From: Actinomycetota bacterium
GTDB taxonomy: Bacteria > Actinomycetota > Acidimicrobiia > Acidimicrobiales > JACDEA01
Assembly: GCA_013816725.1 (NCBI GenBank)
Contig: JACDEA010000037.1
Span: 3,993 to 10,964, forward strand
Reading direction: 5' to 3'
DNA: 6,972 bases
Every line of letters begins with the position of its first letter. Positions within the stretch are counted from its first letter, which is position 1. Shown piece after piece: positions 1 through 6,163 of this stretch. A program made the translations under genes and the position numbers. Under the pieces are notes generated by a model, which saw only the letters and a list, made by a program, of their open reading frames with translations, was not told the DNA's origin and did no database searches.

Positions 1-50
1 TCGACACCGGCCTCGACCGCGTGCGCAACCTCCTCGGTCTGTCCTCTTGA
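1..50 (+). CDS. 3' end of upstream gene, probably alanyl-tRNA synthetase (partial)
   Basis: Reading from base 3, the frame encodes DTGLDRVRNLLGLSS and stops at TGA 48-50; the rest lies outside the window. This tail is compatible with the short helical C-terminus of actinobacterial AlaS, and alaS commonly lies just upstream of ruvX in Actinobacteria. Fifteen residues cannot establish identity. Small membrane-associated proteins (DUF948 or DUF6167 types) sit between alaS and ruvX in some actinobacteria and are an alternative. The stop codon overlaps the TTG start of ruvX, which points to the same transcript. I see the open frame and the overlap directly; the alaS name is inferred from gene order. 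Confidence 0.45.
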   Translation, partial: DTGLDRVRNLLGLSS

Positions 51-463
51 GAGTGCTGGCCCTCGACCTGGGAAGCCGCCGTATCGGCGTCGCCCTCAGC
101 GACCCCAGCGGCACGATCGCGTCGCCGCACTCGGTTCTCGAGCGGGCCGGCGACCCGGCGGCCGACCATCAAGCCATCGCCGCGCTGGTCGTCGAGTTGG
201 AGGCCGAGCGCGTCGTCGTCGGCCTCCCCATCTCCATGGGTGGCGGAATGGGGCCGGCGGCCCGGGCCGCGATGGCGGAGTCCGAGGCGCTGGCTACCGT
301 GCTGGCCGTGCCGGTGGAGACCTTCGACGAGCGACTCACCACGGTGGCGGCCGACCGCATCCTCCTCGCCGGCCGCGTGCGGGGCGGTGCCCGCCGGCGC
401 GTCGTCGACAAGATCGCCGCCGCGGTGATCCTCCAAGGGTGGCTGGAGCGGCAAGCCAGTTGA
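47..463 (+). CDS. ruvX: RuvX/YqgF family nuclease (putative pre-16S rRNA nuclease / Holliday junction resolvase)
   Basis: This is a 138-residue RNase H-fold protein of the YqgF family, usual length about 135-150. Family members are linked to maturation of the 16S rRNA 5' end and were first predicted as Holliday-junction resolvases. The N-terminal strand LALDLGSRRIGVALSD (4-19) carries the first acidic residue D7. VVVGLPISMGG (56-66) is the second conserved block, FDERLTT (93-99) supplies E95, and RRRVVDKIAAAVILQGWL (116-133) supplies D121, so the acidic triad is complete. The usual Asp or Asn in the 'LPxxMDG' turn is Gly here (G65). The TTG start at 47 overlaps the upstream stop as TTGA and gives the family-typical MRVL opening. 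GTG at 53 is an alternative that would remove only two residues. No good Shine-Dalgarno is visible, so coupling to the upstream gene is likely. The following gene mltG starts within its stop codon. Confidence 0.95.
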   Translation: MRVLALDLGSRRIGVALSDPSGTIASPHSVLERAGDPAADHQAIAALVVELEAERVVVGLPISMGGGMGPAARAAMAESEALATVLAVPVETFDERLTTVAADRILLAGRVRGGARRRVVDKIAAAVILQGWLERQAS

Positions 464-1482
464 GGCCGCTTCTCAAACTGCTGCTCGTCGTCATGGGGTT
501 CTTCGTGCTCCTCGCCGCCGCCGGGGGCGTGTGGGTGGGGCGCGAGGTGTCGGCCAGCTCAGCGGGCGGCGAGGTGAACCTGACGATCCCGGAGGGGGCA
601 ACCTCGCAGCAGATCGCGGCGACGCTCGACAAGCGCCACGTCATCCGCAGCGCGCGGTTCTTCCGGTTCTACGCCAAGTTCAAAGGCACCGAACAGTTCA
701 AGGCCGGCGACTACACGTTCCGCCGTAACGGTTCCTACGGCAACGCGTTGGGCGTAATGAAGAAGGGCCCCGGTACGACGTTCGTGCGGTTGACGATTCC
801 GGAGGGACTCACGCTCAAAGAGATCGCCGAGCGAGTCGGCAAGCTTCCGGGACGATCGGCGGCCACCTTCCTTCAGCTCGCGGGTGGGGGAACGGTGCGC
901 TCGGCGTACGAGCCACAGGGATCGACGAACCTCGAGGGCCTGCTGTTCCCCGACACGTACTTCATCGACCAGAAGGACGACGAGGCGGTCATCTTGCGGC
1001 GCATGGTCACCGAGTTCGAGAAGGTGGCCCGCGAGGTCGGACTCGACGACGCTCCATCGCGCACCGGCGTGTCGCCGTACCAGGCCACGGTCATCGCCTC
1101 GCTGGTCGAGACCGAGGGCAAGGTCGAAGCCGATCGCCCCAAGATCGCCCAGGTGGTCTACAACCGCCTGGCCCGCGAGATGCCGCTGCAGATCGACGCC
1201 ACGGTGATCTACGCGAAAGGCAGCCGTCGGGAGAGCGGTCAGGTGCTTTTCAAGGATCTCGAGATCGACTCGCCGTACAACACGTACAAGCACAAGGGCC
1301 TGCCGCCGTCGCCCATCTCGGCGGTGGGGCGCGCCGCGCTCCGAGCCGCGGTGGCGCCCCAGAAGGGACCTTGGCTCTTCTACGTGAAGTACCAGAGCGA
1401 CGGAACACACAAGTTCGCAGTCACCGGCGAAGAGCACAACCGCAACGTGGCCGACGCGAAGCGTCGGGGCGTCAACCCGTAG
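460..1482 (+). CDS. mltG: Endolytic murein transglycosylase MltG (YceG-like)
   Basis: MltG cleaves nascent peptidoglycan glycan strands in the membrane-proximal layer and is thought to terminate chain elongation. The 340-residue product has a short basic N-terminus, one membrane anchor (about 3-26) and a LysM-like region from about 41. It contains two similar segments opening with TIPEG (42-46 and 112-116), then EGLLFPDTYF (159-168). The catalytic block ASLVETEGKVEADRPKIAQV (213-232) places the catalytic glutamate at E217, equivalent to E218 of E. coli MltG. YNRL (234-237), MPLQIDATVIY (241-251), SPYNTYKHKGLPPSPIS (271-287) and a C-terminal HKF...EHN segment are all family signatures. I chose TTG at 460 because it gives a 4-nt TTGA overlap with ruvX, with a GGAG at 445-448. 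GTG at 439 would add seven residues and overlap ruvX by 25 nt, with its only purine-rich stretch directly abutting the start. Topology is a single inward N-terminus with the enzyme outside the membrane. Confidence 0.95.
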   Translation: MRPLLKLLLVVMGFFVLLAAAGGVWVGREVSASSAGGEVNLTIPEGATSQQIAATLDKRHVIRSARFFRFYAKFKGTEQFKAGDYTFRRNGSYGNALGVMKKGPGTTFVRLTIPEGLTLKEIAERVGKLPGRSAATFLQLAGGGTVRSAYEPQGSTNLEGLLFPDTYFIDQKDDEAVILRRMVTEFEKVAREVGLDDAPSRTGVSPYQATVIASLVETEGKVEADRPKIAQVVYNRLAREMPLQIDATVIYAKGSRRESGQVLFKDLEIDSPYNTYKHKGLPPSPISAVGRAALRAAVAPQKGPWLFYVKYQSDGTHKFAVTGEEHNRNVADAKRRGVNP

Positions 1483-2330
1483 TGGCCGGCGCCGTCTGGC
1501 CCACCGGCGCGACCAGGTTGGCCGCGGTGATCGGCGATCCAATTCGCCACAGCCTCTCGCCCATCCTCTACAACGCCGCGTTTCGCGAGCTCGATCTCGA
1601 CTGGGCCTTCTTGGCCTTCGAGGTCGTCACCGGGGAGGGGGCGGCTGCGGTCGATAGCGCGCGCGTGCTGGGCCTGGACGGGCTGGCCGTAACCATGCCG
1701 CACAAGGCGGCCGTCGTCCCTGCGCTCGACCGACTTTCACCGACCGCGGCGGCGCTCGGTGCGGTCAACGTGGTGTACCGCCAAGGGTCCGAACTGGTCG
1801 GCGAGAGCACCGACGGCGCCGGTTTCCTGGATGCGTTGCGGGGCGACGAGGGCTTCGACCCGACCGGCAGGACGTTCGCTGTCGTCGGGGCTGGCGGCGC
1901 GGCCCGCGCCGTGGTCCGCGCCGTCGCCGAAGCCGGCGCGTCCGAGGTGATCGTGATCAACCGCAGCCTCGAGCGGGCGACGGCGGCGGCGGCGCTGGCC
2001 GGCGGATTGGGCCGGGTGGGGACCGAGCAGGACGTGAGCGACGTCGACGCCGTGGTCAACGCCACGCCACTCGGCATGAACCACCTGGCCGGGTTGCCGG
2101 TGGACCCCGACCTCTTGAAGCCGGGCCAGCTTCTCGTCGATCTGATCTACCACCCGCCGATCACGCCGTTGCTGGCCGAGGCCCGGGCGCGCGGAGTGAC
2201 CGCGGTCAACGGGTTGGGGATGCTGATACATCAGGCCGCGCGCGCCTTTCGCCTGTGGACCGGTTCCGAAGCGCCGCTGGACACGATGTCGGCCGCCGCG
2301 ATCGCGGCGCTGGCCCACGAGCGCCGGTGA
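1482..2330 (+). CDS. aroE: Shikimate dehydrogenase (NADP+)
   Basis: AroE reduces 3-dehydroshikimate to shikimate with NADPH, the reduction step of the shikimate pathway. The product has 282 residues, normal for the family. AAVIGDPIRHSLSPILYN (14-31) holds the shikimate-binding serines S24 and S26. LAVTMPHKAAV contains the catalytic lysine K75, and the STDGAGF block contains its partner D111. VVGAGGAARAVVRAVAEAG is the glycine-rich dinucleotide loop, followed by VINRSLERA, where the NR-S/T-xxR pattern fits NADP preference. VVNATPLGM, LVDLIYHPPITPLLAEARA and VNGLGMLIHQAARAFRLWTG complete the C-terminal domain. The GTG start shares its first base with the last base of the mltG stop (TAGTG), and the frame extends further upstream only inside mltG. 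The strongest purine stretch upstream is CGGGGC at 1465-1470, which is weak, so coupled translation is likely. The next gene begins in its stop codon (GTGA). Confidence 0.97.
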   Translation: MAGAVWPTGATRLAAVIGDPIRHSLSPILYNAAFRELDLDWAFLAFEVVTGEGAAAVDSARVLGLDGLAVTMPHKAAVVPALDRLSPTAAALGAVNVVYRQGSELVGESTDGAGFLDALRGDEGFDPTGRTFAVVGAGGAARAVVRAVAEAGASEVIVINRSLERATAAAALAGGLGRVGTEQDVSDVDAVVNATPLGMNHLAGLPVDPDLLKPGQLLVDLIYHPPITPLLAEARARGVTAVNGLGMLIHQAARAFRLWTGSEAPLDTMSAAAIAALAHERR

Positions 2331-3001
2331 CGGCACTCGTCGCCACCGCGTCAGCCGTCGTCGGGCTGGCCGCCGGCCCTTTCCTCGCCCTCCTCGCCGA
2401 TCGTGTCCCCGAGCGCAAGCCGCTCACGGGTCACGGGCTGCGCTCGCCGGGCATGGCGCCGATCACCGCGGCCGCCGTCGTGCTCTTCGCCGCCATCGGC
2501 GCCCGTTTCGGAGCCGACTGGGCCGTCCCCGCGTTCCTCGTGTTCGCCGGTGCGCTGTTGGTCGTGACGGTGACCGACCTCCGGCTGTTCCTGATACCGA
2601 ACCGGATCGTCTACCCGACCCTGGCGGCGGCGACCGTCCTGCTCACCGCCGCGGCTGGCGCCAGCGGGGATTGGGACGCGCTGCGGCGGAGCGTCGTGGG
2701 TGGCCTGGGCGCGTGGGCGGCGATGCTCGTCCTCCATCTCGTCAACCCCAGGGGGATGGCGTTCGGCGACGTCCGCCTGGCCGCAGTGATCGGCGCGTTC
2801 ACCGGGTGGCTGGGGTACGGACACGTGTTTCTCGGCCTGTTCCTCGGGTTCGTCGCCGCCGCCGGCGTGGGGCTGGTGCTGATCGTCACGCGCCGCCGCA
2901 CGGCCAAGGATCCGGTGCCGTTCGGGCCGTTCCTCGCCGTCGGTGCGATGGCCGCGGTGCTGTTCGGTGACGCCCTCCTGCGCTGGTACCGCGGCACGTA
3001 A
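2327..3001 (+). CDS. A24 family prepilin peptidase, cysteine-free N-terminal region
   Basis: This is a membrane aspartic protease related to type IV prepilin peptidases (PilD/TadV/CpaA), which cut the leader from pilin-like precursors at the cytoplasmic face. The 224-residue product is mostly hydrophobic, with about six to seven predicted membrane segments. The two catalytic aspartates are visible: D84 in TVTDLRLFLIPNRIVYP and D148 in GMAFGDVRLAAVIGAF, the GxGD-type motif. KDPVPFGPFLAVGA (194-207) is the usual late family signature. The N-terminus keeps the GxFLALLADRVPER pattern (17-30) that begins the N-methyltransferase domain of PilD, but there is no CxxC pair and indeed no cysteine in the protein. 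The domain is therefore shortened and N-methylation activity is doubtful. The GTG start overlaps the aroE stop by 4 nt. A prepilin peptidase gene sits at this place in mycobacteria too (Rv2551c, recalled). No pilin gene is in the window, so the substrate is unknown. Confidence 0.9.
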   Translation: MTALVATASAVVGLAAGPFLALLADRVPERKPLTGHGLRSPGMAPITAAAVVLFAAIGARFGADWAVPAFLVFAGALLVVTVTDLRLFLIPNRIVYPTLAAATVLLTAAAGASGDWDALRRSVVGGLGAWAAMLVLHLVNPRGMAFGDVRLAAVIGAFTGWLGYGHVFLGLFLGFVAAAGVGLVLIVTRRRTAKDPVPFGPFLAVGAMAAVLFGDALLRWYRGT

Positions 3002-3002
3002 A

Positions 3003-3041
3003 CCCCGGGGACCAACGGAGCCCCCAACTACGATTGTCCGG
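3003..3041 (+). promoter_or_regulatory. Predicted promoter for a leaderless aroC transcript
   Basis: The 39-bp gap between the prepilin peptidase stop and aroC contains TACGAT at 3029-3034, matching the actinobacterial -10 pattern TAnnnT. Its last T lies 7 nt before the GTG start at 3041, so a transcript starting at the usual distance would begin at or within a base or two of the start codon. No Shine-Dalgarno lies at usable spacing: the nearest, CGGAG at 3016-3020, is 20 nt from the start. This fits leaderless translation. No convincing -35 (TTGACA-like) element is seen at 16-18 nt upstream, which is common in high-GC promoters. This is a pattern-based prediction only. Confidence 0.5.
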
Positions 3042-4219
3042 TGCTGCGCTTCCTGACCGCCGGAGAGTCGCACGGGCGTGGGCTCGTGGCGATCGTCGAG
3101 GGCTTGCCGTCGGGGCTGGCGATCACCGTGGAGGAGATCCAGGCCGAACTGGCCCGTCGCCGTCTCGGTTTCGGCCGGGGGCCGCGTATGCGGTTCGAGC
3201 AGGATGAGGTGACGATCCTCGGCGGCGTGCGTCACGGCCGCACCCTCGGTTCGCCGGTGGCCATCGAGATCGCCAACACCGAGTGGCCGAAATGGGAGCA
3301 GGAAATGGATCCGGCGCCCGGTCGCACCGAGAAGGCGCTGACCCAGCCGCGGCCGGGCCACGCCGATCTGGCCGGCATGCAGAAGCATGGCTTCACCGAC
3401 GCGCGCGACGTGCTCGAGCGGGCCTCGGCCCGCGAGACGGCCGCCCGGGTCGCCGCGGGAACGTGCGCCAAGGCGTTGCTGGCTCAGATCGGCGTCACCG
3501 TGATCAGCCACGTGGTGCAACTCGGCCCGGTGGTGTCCAAGTCCGATCACCGTCCGGCGCCCGCCGATCTCGCCGCGGTCGACGACTCGCCCGTTCGCGT
3601 CTTCGACCGCGACGCCGAGAAGGCGATGATCGCCGAGGTGGAAGCGGCGGCCAAGGCTGGCGACTCGCTGGGCGGCGTCGTCGAGGTCCTGGCCTACGGC
3701 GTCCCGGTCGGCCTCGGTAGCCATGTGCACTGGGATCGCAAGATCGACGGGCGGCTGGCGCAGGCGCTCATGAGCATCCAGGCCGTCAAGGGCGTCGAAG
3801 TGGGCGAGGGGTTCGACGTCGCGGGACGCCGCGGGTCCGACGCCCACGACCCGATCAACTGGGATGCCGAGGCCGGGGAGTACCGGCGCGAATCCGACCG
3901 GGCCGGAGGCACCGAGGGCGGCATCACCACTGGCGCGTTGCTGGTCGCCCGCGTCGCCATGAAGCCGCTGGCCACGCTGAACCGCCCCGTGCTCAAGACG
4001 GTGGACGTGAACACCAAGGAAGAAACGCTGTCGTTCAAGGAACGCACCGACGTCACCGCGGTCCCCGCGATGGGTGTGGTCGCCGAGACCATGACTGCGC
4101 TGGTGCTGGCCGACGAGGCCACGCGCAAGTTCGGGGGCGACTCCATCGCCGAGTTTGTCCGCAACCGCGACGGCTACTTGCAGTCACTGCACACCGCCGC
4201 CCCGACGTCGCTTGGCTGA
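3041..4219 (+). CDS. aroC: Chorismate synthase
   Basis: AroC converts 5-enolpyruvylshikimate-3-phosphate to chorismate by a 1,4-elimination that needs reduced FMN. The 392-residue product is of normal bacterial length. The N-terminus LRFLTAGESHGRGLVAIVEG carries H11 of the first signature. RRRLGFGRGPRMRFEQDEV and GVRHGRTLGSPVA follow. PRPGHADLAG gives the second active-site histidine H107, then FTDARDVLERASARETAARV. GSDAHDPI (265-272) and RESDRAGGTEGGITTG (283-298) are the FMN and substrate-binding blocks. DVTAVPAMGVVAE and KFGGDSIAEF close the protein. GTG at 3041 is the only sensible start, because conserved sequence begins at residue 2 and no in-frame start lies closely upstream. This is the one gene here clearly separated from its upstream neighbour, and it may head its own transcript from a leaderless promoter. 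Its stop overlaps the aroK start by 8 nt. Confidence 0.99.
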   Translation: MLRFLTAGESHGRGLVAIVEGLPSGLAITVEEIQAELARRRLGFGRGPRMRFEQDEVTILGGVRHGRTLGSPVAIEIANTEWPKWEQEMDPAPGRTEKALTQPRPGHADLAGMQKHGFTDARDVLERASARETAARVAAGTCAKALLAQIGVTVISHVVQLGPVVSKSDHRPAPADLAAVDDSPVRVFDRDAEKAMIAEVEAAAKAGDSLGGVVEVLAYGVPVGLGSHVHWDRKIDGRLAQALMSIQAVKGVEVGEGFDVAGRRGSDAHDPINWDAEAGEYRRESDRAGGTEGGITTGALLVARVAMKPLATLNRPVLKTVDVNTKEETLSFKERTDVTAVPAMGVVAETMTALVLADEATRKFGGDSIAEFVRNRDGYLQSLHTAAPTSLG

Positions 4220-4718
4220 GCGCGTTTTGCTCATCGGCATGATGGGATCGGGCAAGACGACCGTGGGACGCGCATTGGCTCGTCGGTTGGGCTGGCCCCA
4301 CCTCGACAGCGACGAGCAGGTGGAGCGCAACACCGGGCGCACCGTCCCCGAGATACTCGAAAGCGACGGTGAGAACGCGTTCCGGGCCGAGGAGAAGAAG
4401 GCCCTGGCCCAGGCGGTCACCTCAGACGAACCCGTCGTCGTCAGTGTGGCCGGGGGCGCCGTCCTCGACGCCGACAACCGCCGCCGGCTCAAAGCCGCGG
4501 GCACGGTGGTCTGGTTGCGGGCCGACCCCTCGGTGCTGGCCCGACGCGTGGGCAGCGGCGACGGGCGTCCCCTTATCGCCGGCGACGTGGCCGGCAACCT
4601 GCGTCGCCTCTACGCGCAACGCCTGCCGCTGTACGTGCAGGTGGCCGACGTCGTCATCGATGTCGACACAATCGGTCCCGACGCCGTCGTCGACCGCGTG
4701 GTCGAGGCGCTGGCGTGA
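4212..4718 (+). CDS. aroK: Shikimate kinase
   Basis: AroK phosphorylates shikimate at the 3-hydroxyl using ATP. With a TTG start at 4212 the product has 168 residues, the standard length. Walker A is GMMGSGKTTVG (9-19) with K15. The shikimate-binding residues are D34 in LDSDEQVE, R58 in ENAFRAEEKKAL, and G81/G82 in the SVAGGAVLD loop. The lid arginine is R119 in GDGRPLIAG, and R137 in AQRLPLY is the late conserved arginine. Position 80 is Ala where most homologues have the first Gly of a GGG run; the two glycines that contact substrate remain. Starts further upstream (TTG at 4155) would add about 19 residues of non-conserved sequence inside aroC, so 4212 is preferred. It overlaps the aroC stop by 8 nt, with no clear Shine-Dalgarno, and its own stop overlaps aroB as GTGA. 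Confidence 0.97.
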   Translation: MAERVLLIGMMGSGKTTVGRALARRLGWPHLDSDEQVERNTGRTVPEILESDGENAFRAEEKKALAQAVTSDEPVVVSVAGGAVLDADNRRRLKAAGTVVWLRADPSVLARRVGSGDGRPLIAGDVAGNLRRLYAQRLPLYVQVADVVIDVDTIGPDAVVDRVVEALA

Positions 4719-5719
4719 TCAGCGTGCGCGTGGCGCTGGCCACCCCGTATGACGTCGTCGTCGGCGCCGGCGCACGCGAAGCGTTGTCGTCGTTCGTACC
4801 GGCGGCGGCCAAGCGCGCCGCCGTCGTGACCCAGGAGGCGGTGCCGGTGGACGTCGACCCCGGCGTCGAACACCGCCGTTTCGTCATCGGACCGGGCGAG
4901 AGCGCCAAGTCGCTGGCCACCGTCGAGCAGCTGTGTCGGGAGTTCGCAAGGTGGGGCTTGACGCGGAGCGACGTCGTCGTCGGCGTAGGCGGCGGTGTCG
5001 TGTGCGACACCGCCGGGTTCGCGGCCGCGGTGTACCACCGTGGCGTGCCGGTGATCCATGTCGCCACGACCCTGCTTGCTCAGGTCGACGCGGCCATCGG
5101 TGGCAAAACCGGGGTCAACCTTCCGGAGGGCAAGAACCTCGTGGGCGCGTTCTGGCAGCCGGCCGCAGTGTTGTGCGACACCGACACATTGGCAACGCTG
5201 CCCGGCCGCGAGTACCGCAGCGGCCTGGGCGAGCTGGCGAAATACCACTTCCTCGTCGACCAGACACTCGATGCGCTCGACCTCGAAGGCCGCATTGCCC
5301 GGGCCGTCGCCATCAAGGCTGCGGTGGTCGCCGCCGACGAACGCGAGACCGCGGGATTGCGAGCCACGCTCAACTACGGACACACACTGGCCCACGCGCT
5401 GGAGACAGCCGGTCGCTACGACCTGCGCCACGGCGAGGCCGTTGCCATCGGCCTGGTGTTCGCGGCCGAGCTAGCCGCGGCATTGGGTCGTATCGACGAC
5501 TCGCGCGTGGCGTACCACCGCTCGGTCGTCGCCGGGTACGACCTGCCCGTGGCGCTCCCTAACGCCGCCGAGGACGCCGAGCTGCTCGCACTGATGGCCC
5601 GCGACAAGAAGGCGGTTGACGGCCTCACGTTCGTGCTCGACGGGCCCAGTGGCGTCGAGCTTGTCGCCGGCGTCGACCCCGCCGTGGCCGAAGCCACGCT
5701 GGCCCGGCTGCGAGACTGA
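4715..5719 (+). CDS. aroB: 3-dehydroquinate synthase
   Basis: AroB cyclises DAHP to 3-dehydroquinate using bound NAD+ and a divalent metal, normally Zn2+. The product has 334 residues, somewhat shorter than the usual 345-370. GVGGGVVCDTAGFAAAVYHR (90-109) is the NAD-binding glycine loop, and VATTLLAQVDAAIGGKTGVN (116-135) with K131 and GKNLVGAF (K140) form the phosphate-binding region. By alignment from memory with the fungal enzyme, the metal ligands are E173 in SGLGELAKY, H223 in NYGHTLAHALE and H239 in RHGEAVAIG. H227 is the nearby catalytic histidine and K176 the conserved lysine. MARDKKAVDGLTFVL is the usual C-terminal signature. The segment just after K176 (YHFLVDQTLDAL) is compact, which accounts for much of the shortness. 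The GTG start lies in the GTGA overlap with aroK, and aroQ follows after 6 nt. Confidence 0.98.
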   Translation: MISVRVALATPYDVVVGAGAREALSSFVPAAAKRAAVVTQEAVPVDVDPGVEHRRFVIGPGESAKSLATVEQLCREFARWGLTRSDVVVGVGGGVVCDTAGFAAAVYHRGVPVIHVATTLLAQVDAAIGGKTGVNLPEGKNLVGAFWQPAAVLCDTDTLATLPGREYRSGLGELAKYHFLVDQTLDALDLEGRIARAVAIKAAVVAADERETAGLRATLNYGHTLAHALETAGRYDLRHGEAVAIGLVFAAELAAALGRIDDSRVAYHRSVVAGYDLPVALPNAAEDAELLALMARDKKAVDGLTFVLDGPSGVELVAGVDPAVAEATLARLRD

Positions 5720-5725
5720 GCACCG

Positions 5726-6163
5726 ATGGCCAAGAGCGTCCTGCTTCTCTCGGGACCCAACCTCAACCTGCTCGGCGAGCGGGAGCCGCTGATCTACGGC
5801 GACGCGACGCTCGATGATCACGTGGCCACGGCCCGGGCCGCAGCCGAGCAGCACGGGCTCGACCTCGACCACATGCAGTCGAACCACGAAGGCGACCTGG
5901 TTGCCGCGGTGCACGGCGCCCGCGGCCGGTACGACGCCATCGTCATCAACGCCGCGGCACTCACTCATTACGGCTGGTCGCTGCACGACGCGCTGGCCGC
6001 GTTCGAGGGCAAGGTCGTCGAGGTCCACCTCTCGAACCCGTACGCGCGCGAGACGTGGCGCCATACGTCGGTAATCACCCCGGTGGCCGACGGCAGCATC
6101 TGCGGGTTCGGCGGGCTGGGATACGACTTGGCGATCGCCGCGGTAGCGAGGATGCTGGAGTAA
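5726..6163 (+). CDS. aroQ: 3-dehydroquinate dehydratase, type II
   Basis: AroQ removes water from 3-dehydroquinate to give 3-dehydroshikimate through an enolate intermediate. The type II enzyme is a dodecamer unrelated to type I AroD. The 145-residue product is the standard size. LLSGPNLNLLGEREPLIYG (7-25) contains the catalytic arginine R19 and tyrosine Y24 of the mobile lid. MQSNHEGDLV is the conserved QSNxEG block. The INAAALTHYGWSLHDAL segment holds the catalytic Asn and the THx turn. VEVHLSNPYARE gives the catalytic histidine, WRHTSVITPVADGSICGFG the final arginine and core strands. The loop reads NAAALTHYG where many enzymes read NPGAYTHTS; mycobacterial AroQ also has Leu at the Tyr position (recalled). 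It is one of two genes here with an ATG start, 6 nt after aroB, with only weak GAG-type purines upstream. The next gene overlaps its stop as TAATG. Confidence 0.97.
   Translation: MAKSVLLLSGPNLNLLGEREPLIYGDATLDDHVATARAAAEQHGLDLDHMQSNHEGDLVAAVHGARGRYDAIVINAAALTHYGWSLHDALAAFEGKVVEVHLSNPYARETWRHTSVITPVADGSICGFGGLGYDLAIAAVARMLE

Noticed and set aside
582..811. Near-identical DNA around two TIPEG segments in mltG, each containing GGAGGG resembling a Shine-Dalgarno
   Set aside because: They fall inside conserved protein segments of MltG, and neither is followed at proper spacing by a start of a plausible gene. The similarity reflects protein structure.
559..1542. Long minus-strand open frame (327 codons) opposite mltG
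   Set aside because: Same pattern: Arg/Val/Leu/Asp-rich with no motifs, while the plus strand encodes a clearly conserved MltG.
3003..3025. CCCCGGGG palindrome (3003-3010) and a possible GGGG/CCCC stem after the prepilin peptidase stop, considered as a terminator
   Set aside because: The palindrome has no loop, the alternative stem is only 4-5 bp, and no T-run follows. It is insufficient for an intrinsic terminator.
2351..3847. Very long open frame on the minus strand (498 codons) across the prepilin peptidase and aroC
   Set aside because: It lies opposite two well-supported genes, spans the intergenic gap, and its product is low-complexity Arg/Gly/His/Asp-rich with no recognisable domain. 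This is typical of the antisense frame in high-GC DNA with strong third-position GC.
4751..4985. A 16-nt direct repeat, GACGTCGTCGTCGGCG, at 4751-4766 and 4970-4985
   Set aside because: Both copies encode DVVVG-type beta strands in AroB using the preferred valine codon GTC. It is explained by codon bias and protein sequence rather than a DNA element.
4610..5431. Minus-strand open frame (273 codons) opposite aroB
   Set aside because: No recognisable family and fully opposed to conserved AroB motifs; a shadow of codon bias.
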